Assembly: GCF_025200715.1 (NCBI RefSeq)
Contig: NZ_CP104143.1
Span: forward strand, 3,017,501 to 3,081,500
Length of the DNA stretch: 64,000 bases
DNA from: Rhizobium sullae
GTDB taxonomy: Bacteria; Pseudomonadota; Alphaproteobacteria; Rhizobiales; Rhizobiaceae
Direction: 5' to 3'
This document shows, piece by piece, positions 1 through 9,000 of the stretch. The translations under genes and the position numbers were made by a program. The notes under the pieces were generated by a model. It did not search any database and was not told where the DNA came from. It saw only the letters and a program-made list of their open reading frames with translations. The first letter of the stretch is position 1. The number at the start of each line of letters is the position of its first letter.

Positions 1-1169
1 GCGACGACAGCAAGGTGATCACTGTAGTAGTCGAGACGCGGCTGGTCATCGACCTCGCCGTTGACCACACCCATGTTGTAGCAGGCACCGTTCTCCGTGA
101 TGTAGCATTCCGGCAGTTCGTAGCGACGATAGAGGTCTTCGACGACGTGCTTGAGACCGGGCGCATAGACTTCCCAACCGATATCCGTCTTCACATCGCT
201 CACACGCGGCGCTTCGACCGTCCAGGGGAAATCGCCGTTCTTCGCCGGGTCGTCGGCAACACGCAGCGGTGTGTAGTAGTTGAGCCCCCACCAATCGAGC
301 TTCTGGCTGATGATCTTCAAATCTCCATCTTCGATGATGGGCATGCGATCACTGAGCGATTCCACGAACTCCTTCGGATAATCTCCCTTGAAGACGGGAT
401 CGAAAAAAGCACCATTGTGGAACTGATGCGCGCGCTCGCCGGCGGCGAAATCCGCCTCGCTTTGCGATCCCGGCATGACGGACATTGCGTTCAGCACTAG
501 GCCGACCGGCACCTTCGGCGCCTCGGCACGGATCGCCTCGACTCCAAGTCCGTGCGCAAGGTTCATGTAGTGCATGGCGTGAAGCGCTGCCTGCATGTTG
601 CGCTCGCCCGGGGCGTGGACGCCGTAGAGGTGGCTGAGCCACACGATGCACCATGGTTCGTTGAAGGTCGCGACGCTGTCGAGGCGGTCACCAAAACGCG
701 CCATGACGGTCTTCGCGTAGCGCTGATAGGCATAGGCCGTGGAACGCGCCGTCCAGCCGCCGTCGCCCATGAGCGTGAGCGGCAAATCCCAGTGAAAAAG
801 TGTTGCAAAGGTCTTGATGCCGCGCGCCTTGCAACCGTCGATGAGACGATCGTAAAAATCGAGTCCGGCTTCGTTCACAGGCCCGGTGCCATCCGGAATG
901 ATGCGCGGCCAGGCGATCGAGAAGCGATAGGCCTCGACGCCCATCTCCTTGATCAGGTCAAGGTCCTGTTCGAGCCGGTTGTAATGATCGCACGCGACGT
1001 CGCCATTGTGGCGGTTATAGACACGACCCGGCATGTTGCAGAAGGCATCCCAGATCGACGGCTTGCGGCCATCAGCCTTGGAAGCGCCTTCGATCTGAAA
1101 GGCAGCCGTCGCGACGCCAAAGGTGAAATCGCCCGGAAAACGGGCGGCGAGTGTCTTAGGATCGATCAT
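1..1169 (-). CDS. Beta-glucosidase, glycoside hydrolase family 1 (C-terminus beyond window)
   Basis: Cytosolic retaining glycosidase expected to release glucose from beta-glucosides. About 389 codons are visible of a family usually near 450, so roughly 60 C-terminal residues lie off the left edge. The family motifs are clear: an N-terminal FPGDFTFGVATAAFQIEG near residues 11-28, the acid/base glutamate in TFNEP (about residue 171) and the nucleophile glutamate in ITENG (about residue 359). The start ATG at 1169 has AGGGGG five bases upstream. It is the last gene of a minus-strand sugar cluster (isomerase/epimerase, dehydrogenase, glucosidase), with a 277-base gap holding a palindromic element before it. 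The exact substrate cannot be told from sequence. Confidence 0.93.
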   Translation of the reverse strand, partial: MIDPKTLAARFPGDFTFGVATAAFQIEGASKADGRKPSIWDAFCNMPGRVYNRHNGDVACDHYNRLEQDLDLIKEMGVEAYRFSIAWPRIIPDGTGPVNEAGLDFYDRLIDGCKARGIKTFATLFHWDLPLTLMGDGGWTARSTAYAYQRYAKTVMARFGDRLDSVATFNEPWCIVWLSHLYGVHAPGERNMQAALHAMHYMNLAHGLGVEAIRAEAPKVPVGLVLNAMSVMPGSQSEADFAAGERAHQFHNGAFFDPVFKGDYPKEFVESLSDRMPIIEDGDLKIISQKLDWWGLNYYTPLRVADDPAKNGDFPWTVEAPRVSDVKTDIGWEVYAPGLKHVVEDLYRRYELPECYITENGACYNMGVVNGEVDDQPRLDYYSDHLAVV

Positions 1170-1294
1170 TTGACCCCCTGGTGATGGACTGGTCGTTCGA
1201 GCGGCGGTTTAGCCAAGTGAACCGGCGTTGTACAGAGTGGAAATGTCAAAACTGTAACGTTGCAGACGGATACCGGACCTAGCGGTATGGGGTC

Positions 1295-1420
1295 CACCCC
1301 TCACCCTGGCCCTCTCCCCGTAAACGGGGCGAGGGAACGTGCCTCACTCACAGCACGTTCTGCTGAAACGGCGCGGCATATCCCTCCCCGCGAGCGACGA
1401 CAAGGTGGCGGCACCCGGAT
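1295..1420. repeat. Palindromic intergenic element (copy 1)
   Basis: Inverted repeat CCCTCTCCCCG (1310-1320), loop TAAA, CGGGGCGAGGG (1325-1335), with one mismatch in the stem. It is followed by TCCCTCCCCGCGAGCG and GGTGGCGGCACCCGGATGAG (from about 1380), the same word types found around the other copies in this window. It fills most of the gap between the dehydrogenase and beta-glucosidase genes. It looks like the short mosaic palindromes of rhizobial genomes; the family name is not established here. Confidence 0.65.
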
Positions 1421-1446
1421 GAGAGGTTAGTCCAGAAACTTGGCCA

Positions 1447-2634
1447 TCAGACCTTCACCCAAGCGCCATTCCGCTTCGATGAAGCAACGCAGGCCTCGAC
1501 GAAGGCAACCCCCTTCACGCCGTCATCGACAGTTGGATAAACCACGGCCTTGTCGACCGCTTTGCCCTTCTTGTGCGCATTGATGGCGTGCGCCGCCTCC
1601 GTGTAGATCGTCGCGAAGGCTTCGAGGTAGCCTTCCGGATGACCGGACGGAATGCGTGAGACGCGAGCAGCGGCGGCACCTGAACCCGCGCCGTTGCGGG
1701 TGATCAGCCGCTTCGGCTGGCCGAACGGCGTGTACCACAAGTAGTTCGGATCCGCCTGCACCCACTCGAAGCCGCCCTTGGTGCCGTAGACGCGGATCTT
1801 CAGGCCGTTTTCATGGCCGGGCGCCACCTGACTGCACCAGAGCATGCCCTTGGCCGGCTTCTCCTTGCCTTTTGCCTTAAAGCGCAAAAGCACGTGAGCA
1901 TTGTCGTCCAGGCGGCGGCCTTCGACGAAACTATCGAGATCGGCAGCGAGGCTATCCAGTTCGAGGCCGGTGATGAAGGAGGCAAGGTTATAGGCATGCG
2001 TGCCGATATCGCCGGTCGAACCGCCCGCACCCGACTGCGCCGGGTCGGTGCGCCAGACGGCCTGCTTGGCGCCGGTCTGCTCGACAGGTTCGGTCAGCCA
2101 GTCCTGCGGATATTCGGCCTGCACGATGCGGATGTCACCGAGTTCGCCATTGGCAATCATCTCGCGCGCCTGGCGGACCATCGGATAGCCGGTGTAGTTG
2201 TGCGTCAGGATGAACAGCGCGCCACTCTCGTCGGCGACCTTCTTCAGCTTCTTTGCATCGGCGAGGTTGGAGGTCAGCGGTTTGTCGCAGATGACGTGGA
2301 TGCCCCGGCGCAGGAATTCCTTGGCGGCATCGTAGTGAACATGGTTCGGCGTGACGATCGAGACCGCCTCGATGCCGTTCTTCAGCTTCGCCTCGCGGAT
2401 CGCCATTTCCCGGTAGCTCGCGTAAGTGCGCGACGGATCGAGCCCGAGGTCGCGGCCCGATGCGGTCGCCTTTTCCGGTGTCGACGACAGCGCACCTGCG
2501 ATGAGTTCGTACTGGTCGTCGATGCGGGCCGCTATCCGATGCACGGCGCCGATGAAGGCGCCCGCCCCGCCGCCGACCATGCCGAGGCGGATGCGCGGCT
2601 CGCGCGCCTGTTCCGTTGATCCTTCAATTGCCAT
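1447..2634 (-). CDS. Gfo/Idh/MocA family oxidoreductase
   Basis: Predicted NAD(P)-dependent sugar or polyol dehydrogenase of 395 residues, normal for the family. The N-terminal Rossmann fold has GMVGGGAGAFIG near residues 18-29. The conserved EKP-type motif appears as CDKPLTSNLADA near residue 117, and GGSTGDIGTHAYN near residue 205 falls in the catalytic domain. The ATG at 2634 is preceded by TTTGGAGGAACGA, so the upstream TTG in the same frame lies inside the ribosome-binding site and is rejected. It sits between a sugar isomerase/epimerase and a beta-glucosidase gene on the same strand, which suggests conversion of a sugar taken up by the neighbouring ABC system. The substrate is unknown. 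Confidence 0.92.
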   Translation of the reverse strand: MAIEGSTEQAREPRIRLGMVGGGAGAFIGAVHRIAARIDDQYELIAGALSSTPEKATASGRDLGLDPSRTYASYREMAIREAKLKNGIEAVSIVTPNHVHYDAAKEFLRRGIHVICDKPLTSNLADAKKLKKVADESGALFILTHNYTGYPMVRQAREMIANGELGDIRIVQAEYPQDWLTEPVEQTGAKQAVWRTDPAQSGAGGSTGDIGTHAYNLASFITGLELDSLAADLDSFVEGRRLDDNAHVLLRFKAKGKEKPAKGMLWCSQVAPGHENGLKIRVYGTKGGFEWVQADPNYLWYTPFGQPKRLITRNGAGSGAAAARVSRIPSGHPEGYLEAFATIYTEAAHAINAHKKGKAVDKAVVYPTVDDGVKGVAFVEACVASSKRNGAWVKV

Positions 2635-2680
2635 TCGTTCCTCCAAAGAAATGAGTGTTCACCGACGGTGCCGCGATTCC

Positions 2681-2811
2681 CTTCTCTCCCGGCGGGGGAG
2701 AAGATGGCGGTAGCCGGATGAGCGGCAGGGGACGCAGTTTTCGCTGTTTGCTCAGGACGTCGCTCCACTCCTCATCCGTCCTTCGGACACCTTCTCCCCA
2801 GCGGGGAGAAG
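2681..2811. repeat. Palindromic composite element (copy 2)
   Basis: Two hairpin modules bound the element: CTTCTCTCCCGGCGGGGGAG (2681-2700, the stem closing with AAG at 2701-2703) and CTTCTCCCCAGCGGGGAGAA (2791-2810, closing with G at 2811). The internal words GCCGGATGAG (2713) and CTCATCCGTCC (2781) are also complementary, so the whole 130-base unit can fold as a long structure. It lies between the isomerase and dehydrogenase genes. Confidence 0.7.
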
Positions 2812-2824
2812 AAAAAAGCAAGGC

Positions 2825-3877
2825 TCAGAGCCCGAGCATGCGGCGGTTCGCCGCTTGGTCCGTGCCGCTGCCGGCAAAATCGTCGAAGGCCTTCTCGGTG
2901 ACGCGGATAATGTGTGCCTTGACGAAATCGGCGCCTTCACGCGCACCGTCTTCCGGATGCTTCAGCGCGCATTCCCATTCGACAACGGCCCAGCCGTCGA
3001 AATTGTTGGCGGTCATTTTCGAGAAGACGGCGCCGAAATCCACCTGGCCGTCGCCGAGCGAGCGGAAGCGGCCGGCACGTTCGACCCAGCCTTGGTAACC
3101 GCCATAGACGCCCTGACGCCCGGTCGGATTGAACTCCGCATCCTTGACGTGGAACATCTTGATGCGGTCCTTGTAGATATCGATGTTGTCCAGATAATCG
3201 AGGCACTGCAGGACATAGTGCGACGGGTCGTAGAGCATGTTGGCGCGCGGATGATTGCCGACGCGCTCCAGGAACATCTCATAGGTCACACCGTCATGCA
3301 GGTCTTCGCCCGGATGGATCTCATAGCAGACATCGACGCCTTGGGCATCGGCATGGTCGAGGATCGGCTTCCAGCGGCGGGCAAGCTCATCGAAGGCCGT
3401 TTCGACAAGACCGGCTGGACGCTGCGGCCACGGATAGATGAAGGGCCAGGCAAGCGCGCCGGAAAAGGTGGCATGCGCCTTGATACCGAGATGCTTGGAG
3501 GCCGTCAGCGCCATCTTCACCTGCTCGACTGCCCATTCCTGCCGCGCCTTCGGATTGCCGCGCACTTCCGGTGCGGCAAAGCCGTCGAAGGCCTCGTCAT
3601 AGGCCGGATGCACGGCTACCAGCTGACCCTGGAGATGGGTCGAAAGCTCGGTGACCTCGACACCATTCTCGCGCGCCTTGCCGGCGAATTCGTCGCAATA
3701 ATCCTTGGAGCTGGCAGCCTTCTTCAGATCGATCAGCTGACCAGCCCACGTCGGAACCTGCACGCCCTTGTAGCCGACATCAGCCGCCCATTTGGTGATT
3801 GAATCCCATGAGTTGAAAGGCGCGGCGTCGCCCGCAAACTGCCCGAGGAACAGGCCAGGCCCTTTGATCGTCTTCAT
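2825..3877 (-). CDS. Sugar phosphate isomerase/epimerase (TIM-barrel, AP-endonuclease-2 superfamily)
   Basis: 350-residue single-domain TIM barrel of the xylose-isomerase-like superfamily. Metal-ligand type motifs are visible: YEIHPGEDLHDG near residues 195-206, YDPSHYVLQ near 227 and MFHVKDAEF near 251, then a late VVEWECALKHPEDG near 305. Proteins of this type isomerise or epimerise keto-sugars or inosose-like compounds. The start has GGGAGGA about eight bases upstream. It is the first gene after the terminator of the ABC operon and is followed by a Gfo/Idh/MocA dehydrogenase, a frequent pair in sugar and inositol-like catabolism. A LacI-type half-palindrome lies 28-37 bases upstream of the start, so it may share the neighbouring repressor. 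The substrate is not identifiable. Confidence 0.88.
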   Translation of the reverse strand: MKTIKGPGLFLGQFAGDAAPFNSWDSITKWAADVGYKGVQVPTWAGQLIDLKKAASSKDYCDEFAGKARENGVEVTELSTHLQGQLVAVHPAYDEAFDGFAAPEVRGNPKARQEWAVEQVKMALTASKHLGIKAHATFSGALAWPFIYPWPQRPAGLVETAFDELARRWKPILDHADAQGVDVCYEIHPGEDLHDGVTYEMFLERVGNHPRANMLYDPSHYVLQCLDYLDNIDIYKDRIKMFHVKDAEFNPTGRQGVYGGYQGWVERAGRFRSLGDGQVDFGAVFSKMTANNFDGWAVVEWECALKHPEDGAREGADFVKAHIIRVTEKAFDDFAGSGTDQAANRRMLGL

Positions 3878-3904
3878 GTCAGAATCCTCCCTGATGATCG
3901 ACCG

Positions 3905-3914
3905 TAAACGTTTA
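3905..3914. promoter_or_regulatory. Candidate LacI-type operator TAAACGTTTA
   Basis: Perfect 10-bp palindrome with central CG, within GTAAACGTTTAT. It resembles the two TGTAAA-nn-TTTACA sites at 7792-7826 in front of the ABC operon. Its position just upstream of the isomerase start would suit repression of this second transcription unit by the LacI protein encoded at 7922. Binding is inferred. Confidence 0.5.
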
Positions 3915-4083
3915 TGATAACTTCCAACACGCGTTCTGGCGGGTGCAAGGCGCCTCCACGCTTCTTGCAGCAGATGTACCTGAAAAGCCGAAAGTCAAAC
4001 CGAAGCGAACTAATCATGCCTGCCCGGAGGCTGCAAGAGGTACGTGCAGCAATCTTTGCCGCAGCGTGTGCGCAAACAAAGAA

Positions 4084-4113
4084 AATGCGCCCGTCCTTGC
4101 GAATGGGCGCATT
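4084..4113 (-). terminator. Rho-independent terminator of the ABC operon
   Basis: Perfect 9-bp stem AATGCGCCC (4084-4092) and GGGCGCATT (4105-4113) with a 12-base loop. Read on the minus strand the stem is followed by TTTTCTTTG. It begins 12 bases past the stop of the substrate-binding protein gene and separates the transporter operon from the isomerase operon. Confidence 0.85.
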
Positions 4114-4125
4114 GCAGTCGGATGA

Positions 4126-5076
4126 TTAGAACGGAGAATCCGGGAAGTAGAAATCCTTGGCGTTATCCTTGGTAACGAGCGTTGCGTCGAGAATGTAGGT
4201 GCCGCGGACAGGGACCTGATCGTAGAAATTCGCAGCCGTCATTTCCATCGCCGTGCCGACCATTGCCGGCGGATAAAGAACGTCGACCGGGATCAGCTTG
4301 TCGCCATCCATGACCTTCTTGACCATGTCCTTAGAGCCGGCGCCGGCGATGACATACTGTATGTCCGTACGCTTGGCCTGCTCGATGGCCTGCAGCACGC
4401 CGACTGCCATGTCGTCGTCCTGGCACCATACGACGTCGATCTTCTGATACTTCGTCAGATAGTCCTGCATGACCTTGAAGGCGTCGTCGCGGTTCCAGTT
4501 GCCGTACTGGCGATCAAGAACCTTAACGTTCGAACCGGCGATGCCCTTGTCGAAGCCGTCTTGGCGCTGCTGGTCGATCGGGATCGGCAGGCCGCGGATG
4601 ACGACGACCTCCGCATCCGGCGTGTTTTCCTTGATGTACTTGCCGGCAACTTCGCCGAGCGCCGGGTTATTGCCGGCAACGTAGAGGTCACGAACGGAAT
4701 CGTCGTTGTTGCTCGGCGCACGGTCAACGAGCGCCACGAACTTGCCGGCGTCCTTGATTTCCTTAATGGCGTTGACGAGCGGATCCGGATCCGACGGCAG
4801 GATGACCAGCGCGTCGATGCCCTGCGTGGCAAGATCCTGCACGGCGTTTGCCTGGCTTGCAGCATCCGGCGAGGTCTTGACGATAACGTTGAGGCCTGGA
4901 TGCTCGGCCATCAGCAACTTGGCCACGCGTTCCGCATGAAACACGACGCCAGCAGTCCAGCCATGGTCGGCTGCTGGAATTGAAACGCCGATCGTTACCT
5001 TCTTGTCCTGGGCGTACGAGACGCCCGTGAGGACCGCCATGGCGGCGACGGCCAGCCCCATAATTCGTTTACGCAT
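4126..5076 (-). CDS. Sugar ABC transporter periplasmic binding protein (ribose/RbsB type)
   Basis: 316-residue type I periplasmic binding protein. A signal peptide ends near the AYA-type site (SYAQDKK, about residue 23), followed by VTIGVSIPAADHGWTAGV, typical of RbsB-like proteins; VVWCQDDDMAVGVLQAIEQA near residue 210 lies in the C-lobe. The ATG at 5076 has GGGAGAGAG seven bases upstream, and the in-frame TTG at 5091 overlaps that site, so it is rejected. It is third in the minus-strand operon after the ATPase and permease genes. The ligand is probably a monosaccharide but cannot be named. Confidence 0.93.
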   Translation of the reverse strand: MRKRIMGLAVAAMAVLTGVSYAQDKKVTIGVSIPAADHGWTAGVVFHAERVAKLLMAEHPGLNVIVKTSPDAASQANAVQDLATQGIDALVILPSDPDPLVNAIKEIKDAGKFVALVDRAPSNNDDSVRDLYVAGNNPALGEVAGKYIKENTPDAEVVVIRGLPIPIDQQRQDGFDKGIAGSNVKVLDRQYGNWNRDDAFKVMQDYLTKYQKIDVVWCQDDDMAVGVLQAIEQAKRTDIQYVIAGAGSKDMVKKVMDGDKLIPVDVLYPPAMVGTAMEMTAANFYDQVPVRGTYILDATLVTKDNAKDFYFPDSPF

Positions 5077-5143
5077 TTTTCTCTCTCCCAAATAATGACT
5101 GGGCCTATCGATCGAGGACCGGGCGACCCATAAACCCGGCTAT

Positions 5144-6154
5144 TCACGGTTTGCGCACCAGCGACCGCTGAACCAGCATGGCGATGATGATGATCGCCCC
5201 CTGGATGGCACCGATCAGGTATTCGCTGATAAAATTCGAAAGCAGCATGATGTTGCCGACGAGTTCGAGAATGAAGGCGCCGCAGATCGTGCCCCAGACC
5301 CGGCCCGCGCCACCCTTGAGCGCCGTGCCGCCGACCACCACGGCGGTGATCGCCTGCAACTCCCAGAGGATGCCGGTCGTCGCCGATGTCGAGCCAAGCC
5401 GCGGCACGTAGAGAAGCACGGCGATGGCTACGCACAGGCCCTGGATGACGAAGGCGATGGTACGCACACGGTTGACGGCGATGCCGGAATAACGCGCCAC
5501 ATCGCTGCTGGAGCCGACCGCCACGACATGCCGCCCATAGCGGGTGCGGTAGAGGACGAAGGCTGCAACGCCGGTGACGGCAAGGATCACGGCGATCGGA
5601 ACCGGCACGCCGAGGATGGAGCCAAAATAGGCCGGACGGTAGAGCGTCTGCAGTTCAGGCTCGCGCAGCGTGATGGCCCCGCCCTGCGAAAGCCAGGTGG
5701 TCAAGCCGCGATAGACGCCCATGGTGCCAAGCGTCGCGATGAAAGGCTCGATCTTGCCGACGGTGGTGATGAGACCGTTCGCGAGCCCGCATGACGCGCC
5801 GATCACAATCGTAAGCACGACAGCAGCCGTCAGCATCAGCGCCGGATCGGCGATCGCTCCGGAATTCATGAACAGGATCATCAGGCTGGCGACGAAAGCG
5901 ACCATCGACCCCACGGAAAGGTCCAGGTCGCCCGCAGAGATCACGAAGGTCGCGCCGACCGCGATGATGGCAATGAAAGCGCTTCTCGTCGCGACGTTTG
6001 CAAGGTTCGTGATGCCGATGAAATTCGGATTGACCAGCGCGCCAACCACGAGAAGCAAAGCCAATGCCGCAAAGGGCGCGACCGCCCGAAGATCGACATC
6101 GCGCCACAATCGGCGCCGACTTTCTTTTTCGCTGCTTTCCTCACTTGCACTCAT
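5144..6154 (-). CDS. Sugar ABC transporter permease (RbsC type)
   Basis: Inner-membrane permease of about 336 residues with a run of hydrophobic helices typical of the BPD_transp_2 family. GDLDLSVGSMVAF near residue 75 and AITAVVVGGTALKGGAGRVWGT near residue 270 are hallmark segments. The start is uncertain: GGGAGG lies 12 bases before ATG 6154, while an in-frame TTG at 6160 is better spaced. It is transcribed after the ATPase gene and before the binding-protein gene. Confidence 0.93.
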   Translation of the reverse strand: MSASEESSEKESRRRLWRDVDLRAVAPFAALALLLVVGALVNPNFIGITNLANVATRSAFIAIIAVGATFVISAGDLDLSVGSMVAFVASLMILFMNSGAIADPALMLTAAVVLTIVIGASCGLANGLITTVGKIEPFIATLGTMGVYRGLTTWLSQGGAITLREPELQTLYRPAYFGSILGVPVPIAVILAVTGVAAFVLYRTRYGRHVVAVGSSSDVARYSGIAVNRVRTIAFVIQGLCVAIAVLLYVPRLGSTSATTGILWELQAITAVVVGGTALKGGAGRVWGTICGAFILELVGNIMLLSNFISEYLIGAIQGAIIIIAMLVQRSLVRKP

Positions 6155-6227
6155 GCTCAAAACCAACCTCCCGTCCCATTGCCCCTGGGAATTCGCCCGC
6201 TACGCCTCGACCGGATATTTCACCTGG

Positions 6228-7754
6228 TCAGGCAGCAATCTTCTTTTTCAATCCCGCCGCGTAGCGCATGATTTCCTGTTCGGAGATTTCATCACCCTCC
6301 AGAATGCCAACGACCCGCCCTTCGCGCATCACGGCAATACGCGTGCAAAGTCCGATCACCTCCGGCATCTCCGAAGAGACCACGATGATCGAATGGCCAT
6401 CACGGGCCAGAGCCGAAATGAAATGGTAGATCTGCTGCTTGGTGCCGACATCGATGCCGCGGGTCGGCTCGTCTATGATGATGATCTGCGGCTCGATCTC
6501 CATGACTTTGGCCAGAAGCAATTTCTGCTGGTTGCCACCGGACATGCGGCCGGCAACGATGTTGCCGTCCCTGACACGAATGTCGAAGCGGCGGCGCGCT
6601 CTCGCCATCGCAGAGGCTTCACTCGCGGCGCTCAGATAGCCAAACCGGCCATGCTTGTCCAAGGATTGCAGCGTAAGATTGGCGATCATGCCGGAATTGA
6701 GAAGCAGTCCCTTAGATTTGCGGTCCTTGGTCATATAGGCCAAGCCCGCGCGGTTTGCGGCATGAACATCGTGCGCGGGCACGGACTGCCCGTTGACCGT
6801 GACTTCGCCAGCCGAGCGCGAGCGCAGACCCATGATCGCCTCCATAAGCTCGGTGCGGCCGGAGCCAATCAAGCCGGAAAAGCCGAAGATCTCGCCCCTC
6901 CGGACCTCGAAACTCGCATCACGGACATAGTGGGTCGATACGGACTTGACGCTGAGAACAATCACTTCGTCGACATTGGGCTCATGCTTGGCAGGATATA
7001 GGCTGGAGAGTTCGCGCCCGACCATCAATTGGGCGATCGATTCACCGTCTAGGATGGAGGTGGGCGAGGTCTTCACCCATTGGCCATCGCGCAGCACGGT
7101 GACCCGGTCCGTCAGCTCCATGACTTCGTCAAGCTTGTGGGAAACGAAAACGAAACTCGTTCCCTTGTCGCGAAGCTTGCGCACCTGTTTGAACAGGCTG
7201 TTGATCTCCTCGCGAGAGAGCACGGCGGTCGGCTCGTCCATGAACACGATCCGCGCATTGCGGCTGATCGCCTTGGCGATCTCCACCATCTGCTTGTCTG
7301 CGATCGAGAGCGTGCTGATCTGCGCATTCACGTCGACATGCGAGCCGAGAAGATCGAGGACACGCCGCGCTTCAGCACGCATATACTTGCGGTCGAGGAC
7401 GCCCAAACGCGTGACCTCGCGGCCGAGAAACAGGCTCTCGGTGACGGTCAGATGTTCGGCGAGATTGAATTCCTGATGGATGATGACGATGCCGAGCGCT
7501 TCGGCGGCACCATTGGGCGGCAGCTTCACCGGCTTGCCGTCGAGCAGGATTTCGCCGGAGCTTGGCTCTTCGAAACCGGAAAGGATCTTGACGAGGGTGG
7601 ATTTGCCGGCACCGTTTTCGCCCATCAGCGCATGGATTTCGCCGGCGCGAAGATCGAAATTGACGCTGAAAAGGACCTGCACGCCGCTGAACGACTTGCT
7701 AATTCGCCTTGCGGACAGCACCACCGCGCCGTCGTCGACGGTCTCCGGACCCAT
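6228..7754 (-). CDS. Sugar ABC transporter ATP-binding protein, tandem domains (RbsA/MglA type)
   Basis: 508-residue double ATPase that powers sugar import. Domain 1 has Walker A GENGAGKST (about residues 45-53), a variant signature LSIADKQMVEIAKA and Walker B IVFMDEPTAVLS. Domain 2 has a degenerate Walker A GLIGSGRTE, the signature MSGGNQQKLLLAKV and Walker B IIIIDEPTRGIDVGTK; this asymmetry is normal in the family. The ATG at 7754 follows GGAGGGAAT, and the ATG at 7766 lies within that ribosome-binding site and is less likely. It is the first gene of the operon, directly behind the double operator at 7792-7826. Confidence 0.95.
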   Translation of the reverse strand: MGPETVDDGAVVLSARRISKSFSGVQVLFSVNFDLRAGEIHALMGENGAGKSTLVKILSGFEEPSSGEILLDGKPVKLPPNGAAEALGIVIIHQEFNLAEHLTVTESLFLGREVTRLGVLDRKYMRAEARRVLDLLGSHVDVNAQISTLSIADKQMVEIAKAISRNARIVFMDEPTAVLSREEINSLFKQVRKLRDKGTSFVFVSHKLDEVMELTDRVTVLRDGQWVKTSPTSILDGESIAQLMVGRELSSLYPAKHEPNVDEVIVLSVKSVSTHYVRDASFEVRRGEIFGFSGLIGSGRTELMEAIMGLRSRSAGEVTVNGQSVPAHDVHAANRAGLAYMTKDRKSKGLLLNSGMIANLTLQSLDKHGRFGYLSAASEASAMARARRRFDIRVRDGNIVAGRMSGGNQQKLLLAKVMEIEPQIIIIDEPTRGIDVGTKQQIYHFISALARDGHSIIVVSSEMPEVIGLCTRIAVMREGRVVGILEGDEISEQEIMRYAAGLKKKIAA

Positions 7755-7791
7755 TATTCCCTCCATACGGCTCCCGTCCGCTGACGGATTG

Positions 7792-7826
7792 TGTAAACCT
7801 TTACATTGCCCATGTAAAGGTTTACA
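7792..7826. promoter_or_regulatory. Double LacI-type operator between the ABC operon and lacI
   Basis: TGTAAACCTTTACAT (7792-7806), spacer TGCCC, ATGTAAAGGTTTACA (7812-7826). The 15-base arms are perfect inverted repeats of each other, and each arm is itself a TGTAAA-nn-TTTACA palindrome, so two operators lie 21 bp apart centre to centre, on the same helix face. It sits between divergent genes and probably controls both the transporter operon and the repressor gene. Confidence 0.85.
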
Positions 7827-7921
7827 TCATAGCCTACACGGCAATTTTTCAGCGTCGCCTTTGACCTTCGGGGAAGTCTGTGTAGTGTCCCGGGTCAAGA
7901 CGAGACCCAAGGCAGAGCGCA

Positions 7922-8953
7922 GTGTCGAATTCCAGCCCCGCAACAATCGAAGATGTCGCCCGAATTGCCGAGGTTTCGATTGCAACGGTCTCCCGCGCAA
8001 TCCATATGCCTGAGAAAGTCGCGAACTCGACGCGCCTCAAAGTCAATCAGGCAATCGCCATCACCGGCTACACAACGAATGCGATGGCGCGCAGCCTGCG
8101 GCTCGGGCGCTCGAACATGATTCTTGTCGTCGCGCCTGACATCGGCGATCCGAATTTCTCCAACATCTTGATCGGACTGGAGAATGAGGCGCGCGCACAT
8201 GGCTACGGCATCCTTATCGGCCATACGCAGAATGATGCGCAACGCGGCCTCGAATATCTGAAATTCCTGAATTCCAACCAAGCGGCCGGGCTGATCCTCT
8301 TCACCGGCATCCTGCCCTTCGGCCATCAGACGATGACGGCGCGCCTGCCGCCCAGCGTTGGCGTATTCGAGCCGGTCTTCAACGGTGGTATTCCCTATGT
8401 CGGCGTCGACGATACCGCCGGAGCCCGCAAGGCAGTTGATCTGCTGATTGCTGAGGGCCACCAGAAGATCGCCTTCATCGGCGATTCGCGCACCCGCCTG
8501 GCCTATAGCCGACGGCGCATGGGTTATGACGCGGGACTGGATGCCGCAGGCATCGGTGCCGATCTTCGAATTGTCTTCGAAGGTGACGGCACGATCGAAA
8601 GCGGACGACTGGCGGTCGAACAACTTTTCATGCGCGATACCCTGCCGACGGCCTTCATGTGCGTCAACGATCAGACAGCGATCGGCGTGATGATAGGCCT
8701 CGGTGCGCGCGGCTACGATATTCCACGGGATTTTTCCGTGACCGGCTTCGACGACGTGCCGCAGGCGGTCTTCATATCGCCATCGCTGACGACGATCCGC
8801 CAGCCACGCACAGCCATCGGCAAGCATGCCATGGCGCTCCTGCTCGAACTCCTGTCAGACGGCCAGCCAGCCGAGACCGAAATCCTGCTCAGACCCGATC
8901 TGGTGGTCCGCAACTCGGTCTCCGCGCCCTCGCGCAACTGGACGTGGAAGTAG
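7922..8953 (+). CDS. LacI-family transcriptional regulator
   Basis: 343-residue repressor. The N-terminal helix-turn-helix is ATIEDVARIAEVSIATVSRA (residues 7-26), with a hinge region near residues 50-62 (TNAMARSLRLGRS), followed by a periplasmic-binding-protein-like effector domain (MILVVAPDIGDPNFSNIL onward). Translation starts at GTG 7922 with a weak AAGG upstream. It diverges from the ribose-type ABC operon across two palindromic operators, so it is expected to repress that operon and itself, with the transported sugar or a derivative as inducer. The effector is unknown. Confidence 0.93.
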   Translation: MSNSSPATIEDVARIAEVSIATVSRAIHMPEKVANSTRLKVNQAIAITGYTTNAMARSLRLGRSNMILVVAPDIGDPNFSNILIGLENEARAHGYGILIGHTQNDAQRGLEYLKFLNSNQAAGLILFTGILPFGHQTMTARLPPSVGVFEPVFNGGIPYVGVDDTAGARKAVDLLIAEGHQKIAFIGDSRTRLAYSRRRMGYDAGLDAAGIGADLRIVFEGDGTIESGRLAVEQLFMRDTLPTAFMCVNDQTAIGVMIGLGARGYDIPRDFSVTGFDDVPQAVFISPSLTTIRQPRTAIGKHAMALLLELLSDGQPAETEILLRPDLVVRNSVSAPSRNWTWK

Positions 8954-8963
8954 GACAGATGGC

Positions 8964-8989
8964 GGCGGCAGCCAATGAAAGCTGCCGCC
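8964..8989. terminator. Hairpin between convergent lacI and xylA
   Basis: GGCGGCAGC (8964-8972) and GCTGCCGCC (8981-8989) form a perfect 9-bp stem with an 8-base loop in the 47-base gap between two convergent genes. No T tract follows on either side, so it may need Rho or act only as an RNA-stabilising 3' structure. Confidence 0.5.
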
Positions 8990-9000
8990 GGCCGCATCGC

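Noticed and set aside
3914..4129. Short plus-strand open frames between the isomerase gene and the binding-protein gene
   Set aside because: No ribosome-binding site, no recognisable family, and they run into the minus-strand terminator hairpin at 4084-4113.
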